DNA of 64,000 bases from Roseateles sp. (GCA_016790285.1 JAEUPJ010000008.1:1-64000), one strand, 5' to 3'; shown: positions 8,062-16,416, counted from the stretch's first letter. Translations and numbers: made by a program. The notes: generated by a model not told the origin, from the letters alone.

Positions 8062-9282
8062 ATGGACTCGCTGATCGCCGCTGCTGCCCGCGCGCTGGCC
8101 GGCGGCGACGCGCTGGCCGCGCTCAAGCACGTGGCGCTGCGCGACGACCCGCCGGCCCTGGCCCTGCGCGGCATCGCCATGGCGCAGCTGGGCGAGCTGC
8201 CGCGCGCGCGGGAGCTGCTGCGGCGCGCCGCGCGCGGGTTCGGCGAGCACGAGCCCCTGGCGCGGGCACGCTGCGTGGTCGCCGAGGCCGAGGTTGCGCT
8301 GGCGCTGCGCGACCTGGGGGCACCCACGCTCGCACTGGGCGCCGCCACGGCCACGCTGCAGGCGCGCGGCGACACGGCCAACGCGGTGCACGCCCAGCTC
8401 GTGGCCGCCCGGCGCGCGCTGCTGCTGGGCCGCCTGGACGACACCGCCGCGCTGCTGGCGCCTCTGCAGGCCGCCCCGCTGGCGCCGCTGCAGGCCGCGG
8501 TCGCGGCGCTGGCCCGGGTGGAGCTGGCGCTGCGCCGGCTGCAGCTCGATGCCGCCGAGGCCGCACTGCAGCAGGCCGTGCAGGCCGCCGCCCAGGCGCG
8601 CGTGCCGGCCCTGCAGGCCGAGGTGGCTGACGCCGGCGCCGCACTCGGCCAGGTGGCGGCACGCCGTTGGCACGCGGGCGGGTGGCAGCCCCTGCGGCTG
8701 CGCGACGTGGCGGCGCTGCGGGCCTCGGGCGAGCTCGTGGTGGACGCCTGCCGGCACCTGCTGCACGCGGGCGACTGGCAGCTGCCGCTGGCGCGCCGCC
8801 CCATCCTCTTCGTGCTGCTGCGCGTGCTGGCCGAGGCCTGGCCGGGCGAGGCGCCGCGCGAGGAACTCATCGCCCGGGCGTTTCGCCTGCGCGAGCCCGA
8901 CGAGACCCACCGCGCCCGGCTGCGCGTGGAGATCGGCCGCTTGCGCCGGCTGGTGGCGCCGGTCGCGGCCCTGGTCGCCACGCCGCGGGGCTTTGCGCTG
9001 CAGCCGCTGGGCAGGCGGGCACTGGCCGTGATCGCCCCGCCCGTGGAGGGCGAGGCGGGCGAGCTGATGGCCCTGCTGGCCGACGGCGCGGCCTGGTCGA
9101 CCTCGGCGCTGGCCCTGGCGCTGGGCGAGAGCCAGCGCAACGTGCAGCGGGCGCTGGCCGAGCTGCAGGCCGAGGGCCGCGTGCGCGCCGTGGGCCAGGC
9201 CCGCGCGCGCCGCTGGGTGGCGCCGCCGCTCACCGGATTCACGACCCTCTTGTTACTCCCCGCTGCGCTGCCGTCTGGCTAA
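8062..9282 (+). CDS. Helical-repeat/winged-helix regulator of unknown target
   Basis: A 406-residue cytoplasmic protein. Residues about 1-200 are Ala/Leu-rich helical hairpins that look like degenerate TPRs. Residues about 225-315 resemble an OmpR/SARP-type winged helix (WPGEAPREELIARAF, then RARLRVEIGRLRRLV). Residues about 335-385 form a second helix-turn-helix (STSALALALGESQRNVQRAL, then EGRVRAVG). This layout is that of a stand-alone transcription factor with an N-terminal helical sensor. I do not know a named family. It is followed by the propeller, DUF899 and membrane-protein genes on the same strand, which may be its targets. Confidence 0.72.
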   Translation: MDSLIAAAARALAGGDALAALKHVALRDDPPALALRGIAMAQLGELPRARELLRRAARGFGEHEPLARARCVVAEAEVALALRDLGAPTLALGAATATLQARGDTANAVHAQLVAARRALLLGRLDDTAALLAPLQAAPLAPLQAAVAALARVELALRRLQLDAAEAALQQAVQAAAQARVPALQAEVADAGAALGQVAARRWHAGGWQPLRLRDVAALRASGELVVDACRHLLHAGDWQLPLARRPILFVLLRVLAEAWPGEAPREELIARAFRLREPDETHRARLRVEIGRLRRLVAPVAALVATPRGFALQPLGRRALAVIAPPVEGEAGELMALLADGAAWSTSALALALGESQRNVQRALAELQAEGRVRAVGQARARRWVAPPLTGFTTLLLLPAALPSG

Positions 9283-9310
9283 GGTGCAGGCCTCGACAGG
9301 AGAGACCGCC

Positions 9311-9955
9311 ATGAGCACCCAGCCCGCAGAGATCGTTCGCGAATACGGCCCCTTCGACGGCACCGACCGCGTGGCCGGCGTCACGCACGACGGCCGCCAC
9401 GTGTGGGCCGCCACCGGCCAGGCGCTCGTCGCCTTCGACCCCGCCACCGGCCAGGAGCAGCAGCGCCTGCAGCGCCCCTGCGACGCGGGCACCGCGTTCG
9501 ACGGCCGCTACCTCTACCAGCTCGCCGAGGCGCGCATCGACAAGATCGACCCGGCCACCGGCGAGGTGCTGGCTTCCATCCCCGCGCCCGGCCAGGGCGG
9601 CGACTCGGGCCTGGCCTGGGCCGAGGGCAGCCTCTGGGTGGGCCAGCACCGCGGCCGCAGGATCCACCAGATCGACCCCGAGACCGGCGCCATCCGCCGC
9701 AGCATCGAGTCCAACCGCTTCGTCACCGGCGTGACCTGGGTGGCCGGCGAGCTCTGGCACGGCACCTGGGAAGACGAAGCGAGCGACATCCGCCGCATCG
9801 ACCCCGCCGACGGCACCGTGCTGCAGTGCCTGCAGATGCCGCCCGGTGTGGGCGTGAGCGGCCTGGAGTCCGACGGCGCCGAGCTCTTCTACGCCGGCGG
9901 CGGCGGCAGCGGCAAGGTCCGCGCCGTGCGCCGCCCCACCCGCGCACGCGGCTGA
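9311..9955 (+). CDS. Vgb/glutamine-cyclotransferase-like beta-propeller protein
   Basis: A 214-residue protein built from about five short propeller blades with repeated D-P-x-T-G motifs (DPATGQ, DPATGE, DPETGA, DPADGT), as in virginiamycin-B-lyase-like and glutaminyl-cyclotransferase-like proteins. No signal peptide is seen, so it is probably cytoplasmic. The ATG at 9311 follows an AGGAGA-type ribosome site (9299-9304). Catalytic residues of Vgb or QC enzymes cannot be confirmed, and a ligand-binding role is equally likely. It lies 28 bp downstream of the winged-helix regulator. Confidence 0.7.
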   Translation: MSTQPAEIVREYGPFDGTDRVAGVTHDGRHVWAATGQALVAFDPATGQEQQRLQRPCDAGTAFDGRYLYQLAEARIDKIDPATGEVLASIPAPGQGGDSGLAWAEGSLWVGQHRGRRIHQIDPETGAIRRSIESNRFVTGVTWVAGELWHGTWEDEASDIRRIDPADGTVLQCLQMPPGVGVSGLESDGAELFYAGGGGSGKVRAVRRPTRARG

Positions 9956-10039
9956 ACGTCCCCTGACGCGACGGACCGCCCGCCCTGCGGGTGGCGCTGC
10001 CGCATGCCCTGTTCCCACCCACCCCACCCTGGAGATGCC

Positions 10040-10786
10040 ATGAACCACCCCACCGTCACCCGCGACCAATGGCTGGCCGAACGCCGCGCCCTGCTGGCCC
10101 GCGAGAAGGAACTCACCCGCCTGCAGGACCGCATCGCCGAAGAGCGCCGCGCCCTGCCCTGGGTGCGCCTGCGGCAGGACTACGTGCTCGACACGCCCGC
10201 CGGCCCGCGCCGCCTGGCCGAGCTCTTCCAGGGTCGGCGCCAGCTGCTCGTGCAGCACTTCATGTTCGGCCCCGGCTGGGAGCAGGGCTGCAAGAGCTGC
10301 TCCTTCATGGCCGACCACCTCGACGCCATGGCGCCGCACCTGGCGCAGCGCGACATCGCCCTGCTCGTCGTCTCGCGCGCCCCGCTGGCCGAGATCGAGC
10401 CCTTCCGGCAGCGCATGGGGTGGCGCTTCACGTGGGCGTCGTCACACGGCAGCACCTTCAACCGCGACTTCAACGTCAGCTTCGCCCCGCAGGACCGCGT
10501 GGACGGCGCCGTGTTCTACAACTTCGAGATGCGGCCCTTCCCGGCCGAGGAGGCGCCGGGCATCAGCATCTTCTGCAAGGACGACGCGGGCGAGGTCTTC
10601 CACACCTACGCCACCTTCGGCCGCGGCGTGGAAGTGATGATGGGCACCTACGGCCTCATCGACCTCACGCCCCGCGGCCGCGACGAAGCCGGGCTGGACC
10701 ACACGATGGCCTGGGTGCGCCACCACGACCGCTACGAGGCCGATGCCGCCCCGGCGCCCGCCGCCTGCTGCGCGGCGCGGGGTTGA
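10040..10786 (+). CDS. DUF899 thioredoxin-like protein
   Basis: A 248-residue DUF899 protein. The family has a thioredoxin-like fold. Hallmarks here are the opening helix (TRDQWLAERRALLAREKELT), FMFGPGWEQGCKSCSF with a C-x2-C at about residues 91-94, SSHGSTFNRDFNVSF and VFHTYATFGRGVE. The function of the family is not established; the CxxC suggests redox or metal handling. The C-terminal tail ends in ACCAARG. The ATG at 10040 starts the conserved helix. It is followed 3 bp later by a membrane-protein gene, so the two are probably co-transcribed. Confidence 0.88.
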   Translation: MNHPTVTRDQWLAERRALLAREKELTRLQDRIAEERRALPWVRLRQDYVLDTPAGPRRLAELFQGRRQLLVQHFMFGPGWEQGCKSCSFMADHLDAMAPHLAQRDIALLVVSRAPLAEIEPFRQRMGWRFTWASSHGSTFNRDFNVSFAPQDRVDGAVFYNFEMRPFPAEEAPGISIFCKDDAGEVFHTYATFGRGVEVMMGTYGLIDLTPRGRDEAGLDHTMAWVRHHDRYEADAAPAPAACCAARG

Positions 10787-10789
10787 GCC

Positions 10790-11344
10790 ATGGCGGACGC
10801 CTGGTGGCCGTGGCTCGCCGTGGCCGGCGCGGGCGCCCTGCACGGGCTCAACCCGGCCACCGGCTGGGCGCTGGCGGCCTGCGCGAGCGACCCGCGCCGG
10901 GTGCTCGCGCCCCTCGCGATCGGGCACCTGGCGACCGTGGCCGGCCTGGCGGCCGTCGTGGCCTTGGCCGGCCCGGTGCCCACCGGGGCCTGGGCCGCGG
11001 GCTGCGCCGTGCTGCTGGCCGTCGCGCTGCTGCGCCGCCGCGGGCGGGCGGGGCTGGCGCTGTGGTCGGGCCTCGTCACGGCCCTGCACGGCAGCGGGTT
11101 GATGCTGGTGCCGGCCCTTGTGCCGCTGTGCCTGGGCAGCGCGCCGGCCCGCACCCTCACGGCCTCGGGCTCGGTGGCGGTGGCCCTGGCCGCCTGCGCC
11201 TTGCACCTGGCGGCCATGCTGGCCATGACGGTCGCGCTGGCATGGCTGGCGCGGCGCGCCGGCCGGCGGTGGATTCCTATACTCGACCGCCATGAGTGCC
11301 ACGCCCGCCCCAGCCCCAGCCCCAACCCCAGCCCCCGCCGATGA
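10790..11344 (+). CDS. Small polytopic membrane protein with HGLNP motif
   Basis: A 184-residue inner-membrane protein with about six hydrophobic segments. ALHGLNPATGW near the N-terminus and LHGSGLM in the middle recall the paired His motifs of NiCoT/UreH/HupE-like metal permeases, but I cannot assign it to that family with confidence. It starts 3 bp after the DUF899 gene. Its last 53 bp overlap the start of the serine acetyltransferase gene in another frame. The C-terminal tail (PSPSPNPSPRR) is simply the alternate-frame reading of the proline/alanine repeat encoded by that next gene. Confidence 0.68.
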   Translation: MADAWWPWLAVAGAGALHGLNPATGWALAACASDPRRVLAPLAIGHLATVAGLAAVVALAGPVPTGAWAAGCAVLLAVALLRRRGRAGLALWSGLVTALHGSGLMLVPALVPLCLGSAPARTLTASGSVAVALAACALHLAAMLAMTVALAWLARRAGRRWIPILDRHECHARPSPSPNPSPRR

Positions 11345-12218
11345 ACTGAGCGCCGTCGTCGACGCGCTGCGCGCCGCGCGCCGGCAGTGGCGCGAGGCCC
11401 ACCGCCGCGGCAGCGACGGCCGCGAGCTGCCTTCGCGCGAGCTGCTCGCGGGCATGGTGCAGTGCCTGTCGGGCGCGCTCTTCCCGATGCGGCTGGGCCC
11501 GCCCACGCTGCGGCCCGAGAACGAGGACTTCTACGTCGGCCACACGCTCGGCGCGGCCATGACGACGCTGCGCCAGCAGGCCGCGCTGGAGTTGCGCCAC
11601 GACGCCCGCCAGCGCGGCGAGGAGACACCGGCCCACGACGCCGGCGAGCTGGCCCACCGCTTCCTGCGCACGCTGCCGCGGCTGCGCGTGCTGCTGGACA
11701 GCGACGTGCTCGCCGCCTACCAGGGCGACCCCGCCGCGCGCAGCGTCGACGAGGTGCTGCTGTGCTACCCCGGCCTGCGCGCCCTCATCAGCCACCGCAT
11801 TGCCCACGAGCTCTACGGCCTGGGCCTGCCGCTGCTGGCGCGCGTGGTGGCCGAGCTGGCCCACGCGGAGACCGGCATCGACATCCACCCCGGCGCCACC
11901 ATCGGCAGCGGCTGCTTCATCGACCACGGCACGGGCGTCGTCATCGGCGAGACGGCCATCCTCGGCCAAGGTGTGCGCATCTACCAGAACGTGACACTCG
12001 GCGCCAAGAGCATCCCGACCGACGGCGACGGCCTGGCCGTCAAGGGCCAGCCGCGCCACCCGGTGGTGGAAGACGGCGTCGTCATCTACGCCGGCGCCAC
12101 CGTGCTCGGGCGCGTCACCATCGGCCGCGGCTCCATCATTGGCGGCAACGTGTGGCTCACGCGCAGCGTGCCGCCGGGCAGCGTCGTCACGCAGGCCGAC
12201 TCAGTCGGCTGCGGCTGA
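11292..12218 (+). CDS. cysE: Serine O-acetyltransferase (EpsC/CysE type)
   Basis: A 308-residue enzyme making O-acetyl-L-serine from serine and acetyl-CoA, the first step of cysteine synthesis. Residues about 1-180 are the helical N-terminal domain. The C-terminal left-handed beta-helix is evident from hexapeptide repeats: IDIHPGATIGSGCFIDHGTG, VVIGETAILGQGVRIYQNVT and VIYAGATVLGRVTIG. The catalytic His/Asp region is FIDHGTG. The first about 17 residues are a proline/alanine repeat (APAPAPTPAPA) typical of length-variable tracts. The gene overlaps the upstream membrane-protein gene by 53 bp and the convergent antiporter by 18 bp. Confidence 0.93.
   Translation: MSATPAPAPAPTPAPADELSAVVDALRAARRQWREAHRRGSDGRELPSRELLAGMVQCLSGALFPMRLGPPTLRPENEDFYVGHTLGAAMTTLRQQAALELRHDARQRGEETPAHDAGELAHRFLRTLPRLRVLLDSDVLAAYQGDPAARSVDEVLLCYPGLRALISHRIAHELYGLGLPLLARVVAELAHAETGIDIHPGATIGSGCFIDHGTGVVIGETAILGQGVRIYQNVTLGAKSIPTDGDGLAVKGQPRHPVVEDGVVIYAGATVLGRVTIGRGSIIGGNVWLTRSVPPGSVVTQADSVGCG
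11302..11340 (+). repeat. CCCCAG-type simple repeat encoding a Pro/Ala N-terminal tract
   Basis: A run of CCCCAG/CCCCAA hexamer-like units at the 5' end of cysE. It encodes alternating Ala-Pro in the cysE frame and Ser/Asn-Pro in the overlapping upstream frame. A similar CAGCCC run occurs at 34495-34512 at the end of the Mla-like ATPase gene. Confidence 0.6.
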
Positions 12219-13451
12219 CTTCTCCTTGGACGCGTCCAGGCCCAGCCAGCGCGCCAGCGGGGCGAGCGTGGGGCCCTGCACCAGCAGCGACAGCAGCACC
12301 ACGACGAACGCCACGTCGAAGAAGCGCCAGCCGTCCGGCAGCCCGGCGAGCACCGGGTAGGTGGCCAGCACGATGGGCACCGCGCCGCGCAGGCCCGACC
12401 ACGCCACGAAGCACTGCGCCCGCCAGCCAAAGCCCAACGGCGCCAGGCACAGCACCACGGCCAGCGGCCGCGCGACGAACATCAGCCCCGCCGCCATCGC
12501 CAGCGCCGGCCCGATGAGCCGCCACACCTCGTGCGGCGTGACGAGCAGGCCCAGCAGCAGGAAGAGCACCGCCTGCGCGAGCCAGGTGTAGCCGTTGAGC
12601 CCCGGCAGGCTCATGACGGCCGGGCGCTCGGCGCGGTGGCGCATCAAGAGCCCCGCGATGTAGACGGCCAGGAAGCCCGAGCCGCCGCTGCGGTTGGTCA
12701 CGGCGAACAGCAGCAGGCCGAGGGCCGCCATCAGCAGCGCGGCCAGGCCGTCGTGGTCGTCCGCCAGCGGCAGCCGCCGCACCCACCAGGCCGCCAGCAT
12801 GCCGCCCACGCCGCCGAACACCACGCCCAGGCCCAGCTGCCCGGCCAGCAGCGGCAGCAGGTCCGCGAGGCTGCGCACCTCGTCCCCGCCGGGCTGGCCG
12901 AGCGGCGTGAGCCAGGCGATGAGCCCGAGCGTCAGCACCATGGCCATGGGGTCGTTCATGGCCGACTCCACCTCGATGGTGGCCGACAGCCGCGGGGCGA
13001 GCTTGAGCCGGCTGGCGCTGAACTGCGCGAACACGGCCGCCGCGTCGGTGGACGACACGGCCGCGCCCAGCAGCAGCCCCTCGGCCCAGGGCACGCCCAG
13101 CACCACCCGCGCGAAGGCCGCGACGATGAGGGCCGTGAGCGCCACGCCGACCGTGGCCAGCAGGCCCGCAGGCACCATGCCCCGGCGCACGTCTTCCCAG
13201 CGCGTGCGCAGCCCGCCGTCGAAGAGGATGAGGGCCAGCGCCAGGTTGCCCACGTTGACGGCCAGGCGGTGGTTGTCGAACGACAGACCCAGCGGGCCGT
13301 CCACGCCGGTGAGCATGCCCACGCCCATGAAGACGAGCAGGTGCGACAGCCCGAAGCGGTGGGTGTAGAGCGCGCCGGCAATGGCCAGCAGCACGAGCGT
13401 GGCGATCGCCGCGGTGAGCAGTTCGGGGCCGGCGGCGACGCTGTGCAGCAT
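12201..13451 (-). CDS. CPA1-type cation:proton antiporter
   Basis: A 416-residue inner-membrane antiporter with about 12 hydrophobic segments. Family features include GVGMLTGVDGPLGL, LILFDGGLRTRW, the paired-acidic transport site region SSTDAAAVFAQF and VESAMNDPMAM, and SGLRGAVPIVLA. This matches NhaP2/CvrA-like K+(Na+)/H+ antiporters, although the cytoplasmic TrkA_C/CorC domains of full CvrA are lacking (416 versus about 570 aa). It follows the mscS-like gene by 2 bp, so the two form an operon suited to osmotic or ionic stress. It overlaps the convergent cysE gene by 18 bp. Confidence 0.92.
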   Translation of the reverse strand: MLHSVAAGPELLTAAIATLVLLAIAGALYTHRFGLSHLLVFMGVGMLTGVDGPLGLSFDNHRLAVNVGNLALALILFDGGLRTRWEDVRRGMVPAGLLATVGVALTALIVAAFARVVLGVPWAEGLLLGAAVSSTDAAAVFAQFSASRLKLAPRLSATIEVESAMNDPMAMVLTLGLIAWLTPLGQPGGDEVRSLADLLPLLAGQLGLGVVFGGVGGMLAAWWVRRLPLADDHDGLAALLMAALGLLLFAVTNRSGGSGFLAVYIAGLLMRHRAERPAVMSLPGLNGYTWLAQAVLFLLLGLLVTPHEVWRLIGPALAMAAGLMFVARPLAVVLCLAPLGFGWRAQCFVAWSGLRGAVPIVLATYPVLAGLPDGWRFFDVAFVVVLLSLLVQGPTLAPLARWLGLDASKEKSAAAD

Positions 13452-13453
13452 GC

Positions 13454-14590
13454 TCAGCCCGCCGCGGCGGGCACCATGTCGGGCGCGTCCGGCGTGGCAC
13501 CGGAGCGGGGAGCGGGTGCAGCGCCGGGCAGGCCGACCACGTTGAGGGTGTTGCTCACGAACGCGAAGCGCAGTCCGCGCGCCTGCAGGGCCCGCATCAA
13601 CGCGAGGTTGAGCGCCTGCTGGCGGTCCATGTAGACGTCGTAGCTCGGGTCCTTCACGCGGTAGACGACCTCGAAGTTCAGCGCGCTCTCGCCGAAGCCC
13701 TTGAAGTGCGCGCGCGCCAGCTCGAGCAGCGGGTCGGCCTCGATGAGTTCCTTCACGAGCGGGGGCACGGCCGCCACGTCGTCGGCACTCGCGTCGTAGG
13801 TGATGCCGAAGGTGAACAGCACGCGGCGCGTCTGCAGCCGCTTGAAGTTGGCCACCGTGCGCTTGAGCAGTTCGGCGTTGGACATGACGATCTGCTCGCC
13901 GCCCAGGCTGCGGATGCGCGTGGTCTTCAGGCCCACGCGCTCGACGGTGCCGGTCACGTCGCCCACGGTGATGGAGTCGCCCACTTCAAAGGGCTTGTCC
14001 ACCGCGATGGCGAGCGACGCGAACAGGTCGCTCAGGATGTTCTGCACCGCCAAGGCGATGGCGATGCCGCCGATGCCCAGACTCGCGACGAAGGCCGTGA
14101 TGTTCACGCCCAGGTTGGACAGCACCGCCAGCAGCACCACCACCCACACCGCCCCGCGCAGGCCCCAGCCCAGCAGCGTGGCGGAGGCCGACAGCGCCGC
14201 GCCACCGCCGTGGCGCTGCTGGTAGCCCGCGAGCAGCCGCCCCACGGCCTCCTGGGCCCACAGGCCCAGCTGCAGCGCGACGACGGCGAACCACAGCTGG
14301 CCGACACGGTCCTGCCAGCGGTCGTCCAGCGGCAGCAGCTTCAGGCCCACGAGCAGGCCGATGATCCAGATCAGCAGGGCGTTGGTGCGCTCGAGCACGG
14401 CCACGAGGTGGTCGTCCACGGTCGTGCGGGTGCGCGATGACAGCGCCCGCAGGCGGCGCACCAGCAGGCCCAGGCCCACACGCAGCAGCAGGATGGTCAA
14501 CAGGCCCGCGAACACGGCGGGCAGCACATCGGTCCAGGCCAGGTCGGGCCAGGCCGATTCGGCACGGGCCAGCACGTCACGCCAGGTCAT
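13454..14590 (-). CDS. MscS-family mechanosensitive channel
   Basis: A 378-residue channel. There are about four or five N-terminal membrane segments, then the pore-lining TM3 region with Ala/Gly packing (NLGVNITAFVASLGIGGIA, then ALAVQNILSDLFAS) and the beta domain (KPFEVGDSITVGDVTGTVE, RSLGGEQIVMSNAEL). The family releases osmolytes on hypo-osmotic shock. It is the first gene of an operon with the CPA1 antiporter. The upstream region contains a perfect 9-bp inverted repeat at 14645-14687 that may be an operator. Confidence 0.93.
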   Translation of the reverse strand: MTWRDVLARAESAWPDLAWTDVLPAVFAGLLTILLLRVGLGLLVRRLRALSSRTRTTVDDHLVAVLERTNALLIWIIGLLVGLKLLPLDDRWQDRVGQLWFAVVALQLGLWAQEAVGRLLAGYQQRHGGGAALSASATLLGWGLRGAVWVVVLLAVLSNLGVNITAFVASLGIGGIAIALAVQNILSDLFASLAIAVDKPFEVGDSITVGDVTGTVERVGLKTTRIRSLGGEQIVMSNAELLKRTVANFKRLQTRRVLFTFGITYDASADDVAAVPPLVKELIEADPLLELARAHFKGFGESALNFEVVYRVKDPSYDVYMDRQQALNLALMRALQARGLRFAFVSNTLNVVGLPGAAPAPRSGATPDAPDMVPAAAG

Positions 14591-14644
14591 CGGCGACTCC
14601 TTCGAACTTCATCCCCCGACCCTAGGGGCCGGGCGTCACGCCGT

Positions 14645-14687
14645 CTGTCAGCGGGCGGCCGCGCGGGCTGTGGGCATGCGCTGACAG
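14645..14687. promoter_or_regulatory. Perfect 9-bp inverted repeat between divergent mscS-like and DUF2789 genes
   Basis: CTGTCAGCG (14645-14653) and its exact reverse complement CGCTGACAG (14679-14687), 25 bp apart. A further half-site GCTGACA lies at 14713-14719. The site sits in the 189 bp divergent promoter region, so an operator for both directions is plausible. The spacing is long for a simple hairpin terminator and there is no T-run. Confidence 0.45.
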
Positions 14688-14779
14688 CCCCGCACAGCGC
14701 AACGGCGCGTCGGCTGACACCGGCCGCCTGCCACCGCCCCTAAGGTCTGGTCACCACGCCTTGCCGTGAAGGAGCCCCC

Positions 14780-15067
14780 ATGGACACCACCACCCACCAC
14801 GACCTGCCCGCCCTCTTTGCCCAGCTCGGCCTGCCCGACGGTCCGGACGAGATCCGCCGTTTCATCCGCCAGCACCGCCCGCTGCCGCAGACGCTCAACC
14901 TCTCGGAGGCGCCGTTCTGGAACGCGAGCCAGGTCGCCTTCCTGCGCGAGCAGTGGCACCAGGACGACGGCGACTGGTGCGGCCAGATCGACCAGCTCAA
15001 CGCACTGCTGCGCGAGCACCCGGACCCGGCGGAGCTCACGCAGGCCGACGACACGGCACCGGCATGA
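14780..15067 (+). CDS. DUF2789 family protein
   Basis: A 95-residue acidic protein. LPALFAQLGLPDGPDEI near the N-terminus, RPLPQTLNLSEAPFW and AQVAFLREQW-like ASQVAFLREQWHQDD are the pattern of DUF2789, a small helical family of unknown function common in Gammaproteobacteria and Betaproteobacteria. The stop overlaps the start of the next gene (ATGA), so it is translationally coupled to the esterase. An AAGGAG ribosome site lies at 14768-14773. Confidence 0.85.
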   Translation: MDTTTHHDLPALFAQLGLPDGPDEIRRFIRQHRPLPQTLNLSEAPFWNASQVAFLREQWHQDDGDWCGQIDQLNALLREHPDPAELTQADDTAPA

Positions 15068-16017
15068 AGATGCCGTCCTGGGGGGCGCTGCTGCATCGCA
15101 ACGCCACCCTGCTGCGCCGCGCCGCCGCCCCGCTGCGCAAGCAGCAGCGCCCGCCCGCGGGCGGCGACGGCGCCTGGCTGGTGGGCATGGTCATGGCCGC
15201 CGATGGCCCGCGGCGTTACTACCTCTACCGGCCGGCCGGCACGCGCTTCGGCGAGAAGCTCCCGCTGCTCGTGATGCTGCACGGCTGCCACCAGGACGCC
15301 CGCACCTTCGCCGCCAGCACGCGCATGAACCTGCTGGCCGCGCGCGAGCGCTTCCTCGTGCTCTACCCCGAGCAGCCGCGCCTGGCCAACGTGCAGGGCT
15401 GCTGGAACTGGTTCGACACCGATGGCCGCGCGGACACCGAGGTCGACTGGATCCTGAAGGCGGTCGACCAGGTCGGCGTGCTCTATGCCGCCGACCGGAC
15501 GCGCACCGCCGTGGCCGGCCTCTCCGCGGGCGCCAGCATGGCGGCCCTGCTGGCCACGCGGCATCCACAGCGCTTTCGTGCGGTCGTCATGCACTCCGGC
15601 GTGCCGCCCGGCATGGCGCACACCGCGGCGCAGGCCTTGGGCGCGATGCGCGGCCGCCATGCCGTCGACCCCACCGCCGCGGTGGGCGAGTGGCCGCCGC
15701 TGCTCGTCATCCACGGCGAGGGTGACGGCGTCGTGTCGGCCCGCAACGGCGTCGCGGCCGCCCAGCAATGGGCCCAGGCCGCGGGCGCCACGGCCGCCGA
15801 GCCGCGCGTGCAGCGCCGCGGCGCGCGCCACCCCATGACGGTGACGGATTTCAAGCGCGGCGCGCAGGTGGCCGCCACGCTCGTGCAGGTCCACGACATG
15901 GGCCACGCCTGGAGCGGCGGCGCGGCGCGCCAGCGCTTTGGCGACGCCCGCGGGCCGGACGCCACGCGCATGGTCTGGCGCTTCGTGGCCCGCCAGTTCG
16001 CGACGCCGAGCCGCTGA
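15064..16017 (+). CDS. PHB-depolymerase-family (esterase) alpha/beta hydrolase
   Basis: A 317-residue hydrolase of the extracellular PHB depolymerase/feruloyl-esterase (LpqC-like) family. Evidence: the oxyanion loop LLVMLHGCHQDA, NWFDTDGRADTEVDW, the nucleophile elbow AGLSAGASM (catalytic Ser), an acidic candidate in VIHGEGDGVV, and a C-terminal His in HDMGHAWSGG. The order Ser-Asp-His is right for an active enzyme. No convincing signal peptide is visible, although secretion by another route is possible; the N-terminus is Arg-rich. The ATG at 15064 overlaps the DUF2789 stop. Substrates may be short polyhydroxyalkanoates or aryl esters. Confidence 0.88.
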   Translation: MKMPSWGALLHRNATLLRRAAAPLRKQQRPPAGGDGAWLVGMVMAADGPRRYYLYRPAGTRFGEKLPLLVMLHGCHQDARTFAASTRMNLLAARERFLVLYPEQPRLANVQGCWNWFDTDGRADTEVDWILKAVDQVGVLYAADRTRTAVAGLSAGASMAALLATRHPQRFRAVVMHSGVPPGMAHTAAQALGAMRGRHAVDPTAAVGEWPPLLVIHGEGDGVVSARNGVAAAQQWAQAAGATAAEPRVQRRGARHPMTVTDFKRGAQVAATLVQVHDMGHAWSGGAARQRFGDARGPDATRMVWRFVARQFATPSR

Positions 16018-16040
16018 CGACGGGTCTTGCGGCCGGGGGG

Positions 16041-16078
16041 TTGCACTCGCATCGATGATTCGATAATAATGGAATCAT
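16041..16078 (+). promoter_or_regulatory. Probable arsR promoter and operator
   Basis: A perfect inverted repeat ATGATTC (16055-16061) / GAATCAT (16072-16078) brackets an AT-rich core and covers the arsR start codon. A -10-like GATAAT (16062-16067) and a -35-like TTGCAC (16041-16046, 15 bp spacing) would place transcription start within a few bases of the ATG. That suggests a nearly leaderless mRNA repressed by ArsR itself. Confidence 0.65.
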
Positions 16079-16403
16079 GGATGAAACAGCCGTCGTCAAG
16101 GCCCTCGCCGCCCTCGCGCAGCCGCTGCGCCTGCAGGTCTTCCGCGCGCTCGTGGTCGTGGGGGATGCGGGGCTGACGCCCGGCGCCATCCAGGAAGGCC
16201 TGGGCGTGGCCCCCGCCACGCTGTCCTTCCACCTGAAGGAGCTGGTGAACGCCGGCCTCGTCACGCAGGAGCGCGCCAGCCGCAACCTGATCTACCGCGC
16301 CCACTACGCACACATGAACGCCGTGCTCGGCTACCTCACCGAGAACTGCTGCCAGGGCGCCCCCTGTGCCGCGCCCGACGCTGCTGCGTCATGCGATTGC
16401 TGA
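16077..16403 (+). CDS. arsR: ArsR-family arsenite-responsive repressor
   Basis: A 108-residue SmtB/ArsR winged-helix repressor. The recognition helix region is VAPATLSFHLKELVNAGLV (about residues 45-63). The metalloid site is not in the DNA-binding helix as in plasmid R773 ArsR. Instead, a C-terminal cysteine set is present: Cys91, Cys92 and Cys97, plus Cys106 and Cys108. This resembles the Cys95/96/102 site of the Acidithiobacillus-type ArsR. It is the first gene of arsR-arsC-arsC-aqpS-arsH and presumably autoregulates through the palindrome covering its start codon. Confidence 0.93.
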   Translation: MDETAVVKALAALAQPLRLQVFRALVVVGDAGLTPGAIQEGLGVAPATLSFHLKELVNAGLVTQERASRNLIYRAHYAHMNAVLGYLTENCCQGAPCAAPDAAASCDC

Positions 16404-16416
16404 CCAGGAGAAGACC

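Noticed and set aside
6754-8910. Long - strand frame opposite the sorbosone-dehydrogenase-like gene
   Set aside because: Low-complexity Ala/Gly/Val/Arg sequence antisense to two credible + strand genes.
11302-11340. Possible CRISPR or minisatellite
   Set aside because: Only a short hexamer-type simple repeat inside the cysE coding sequence; no spacers.
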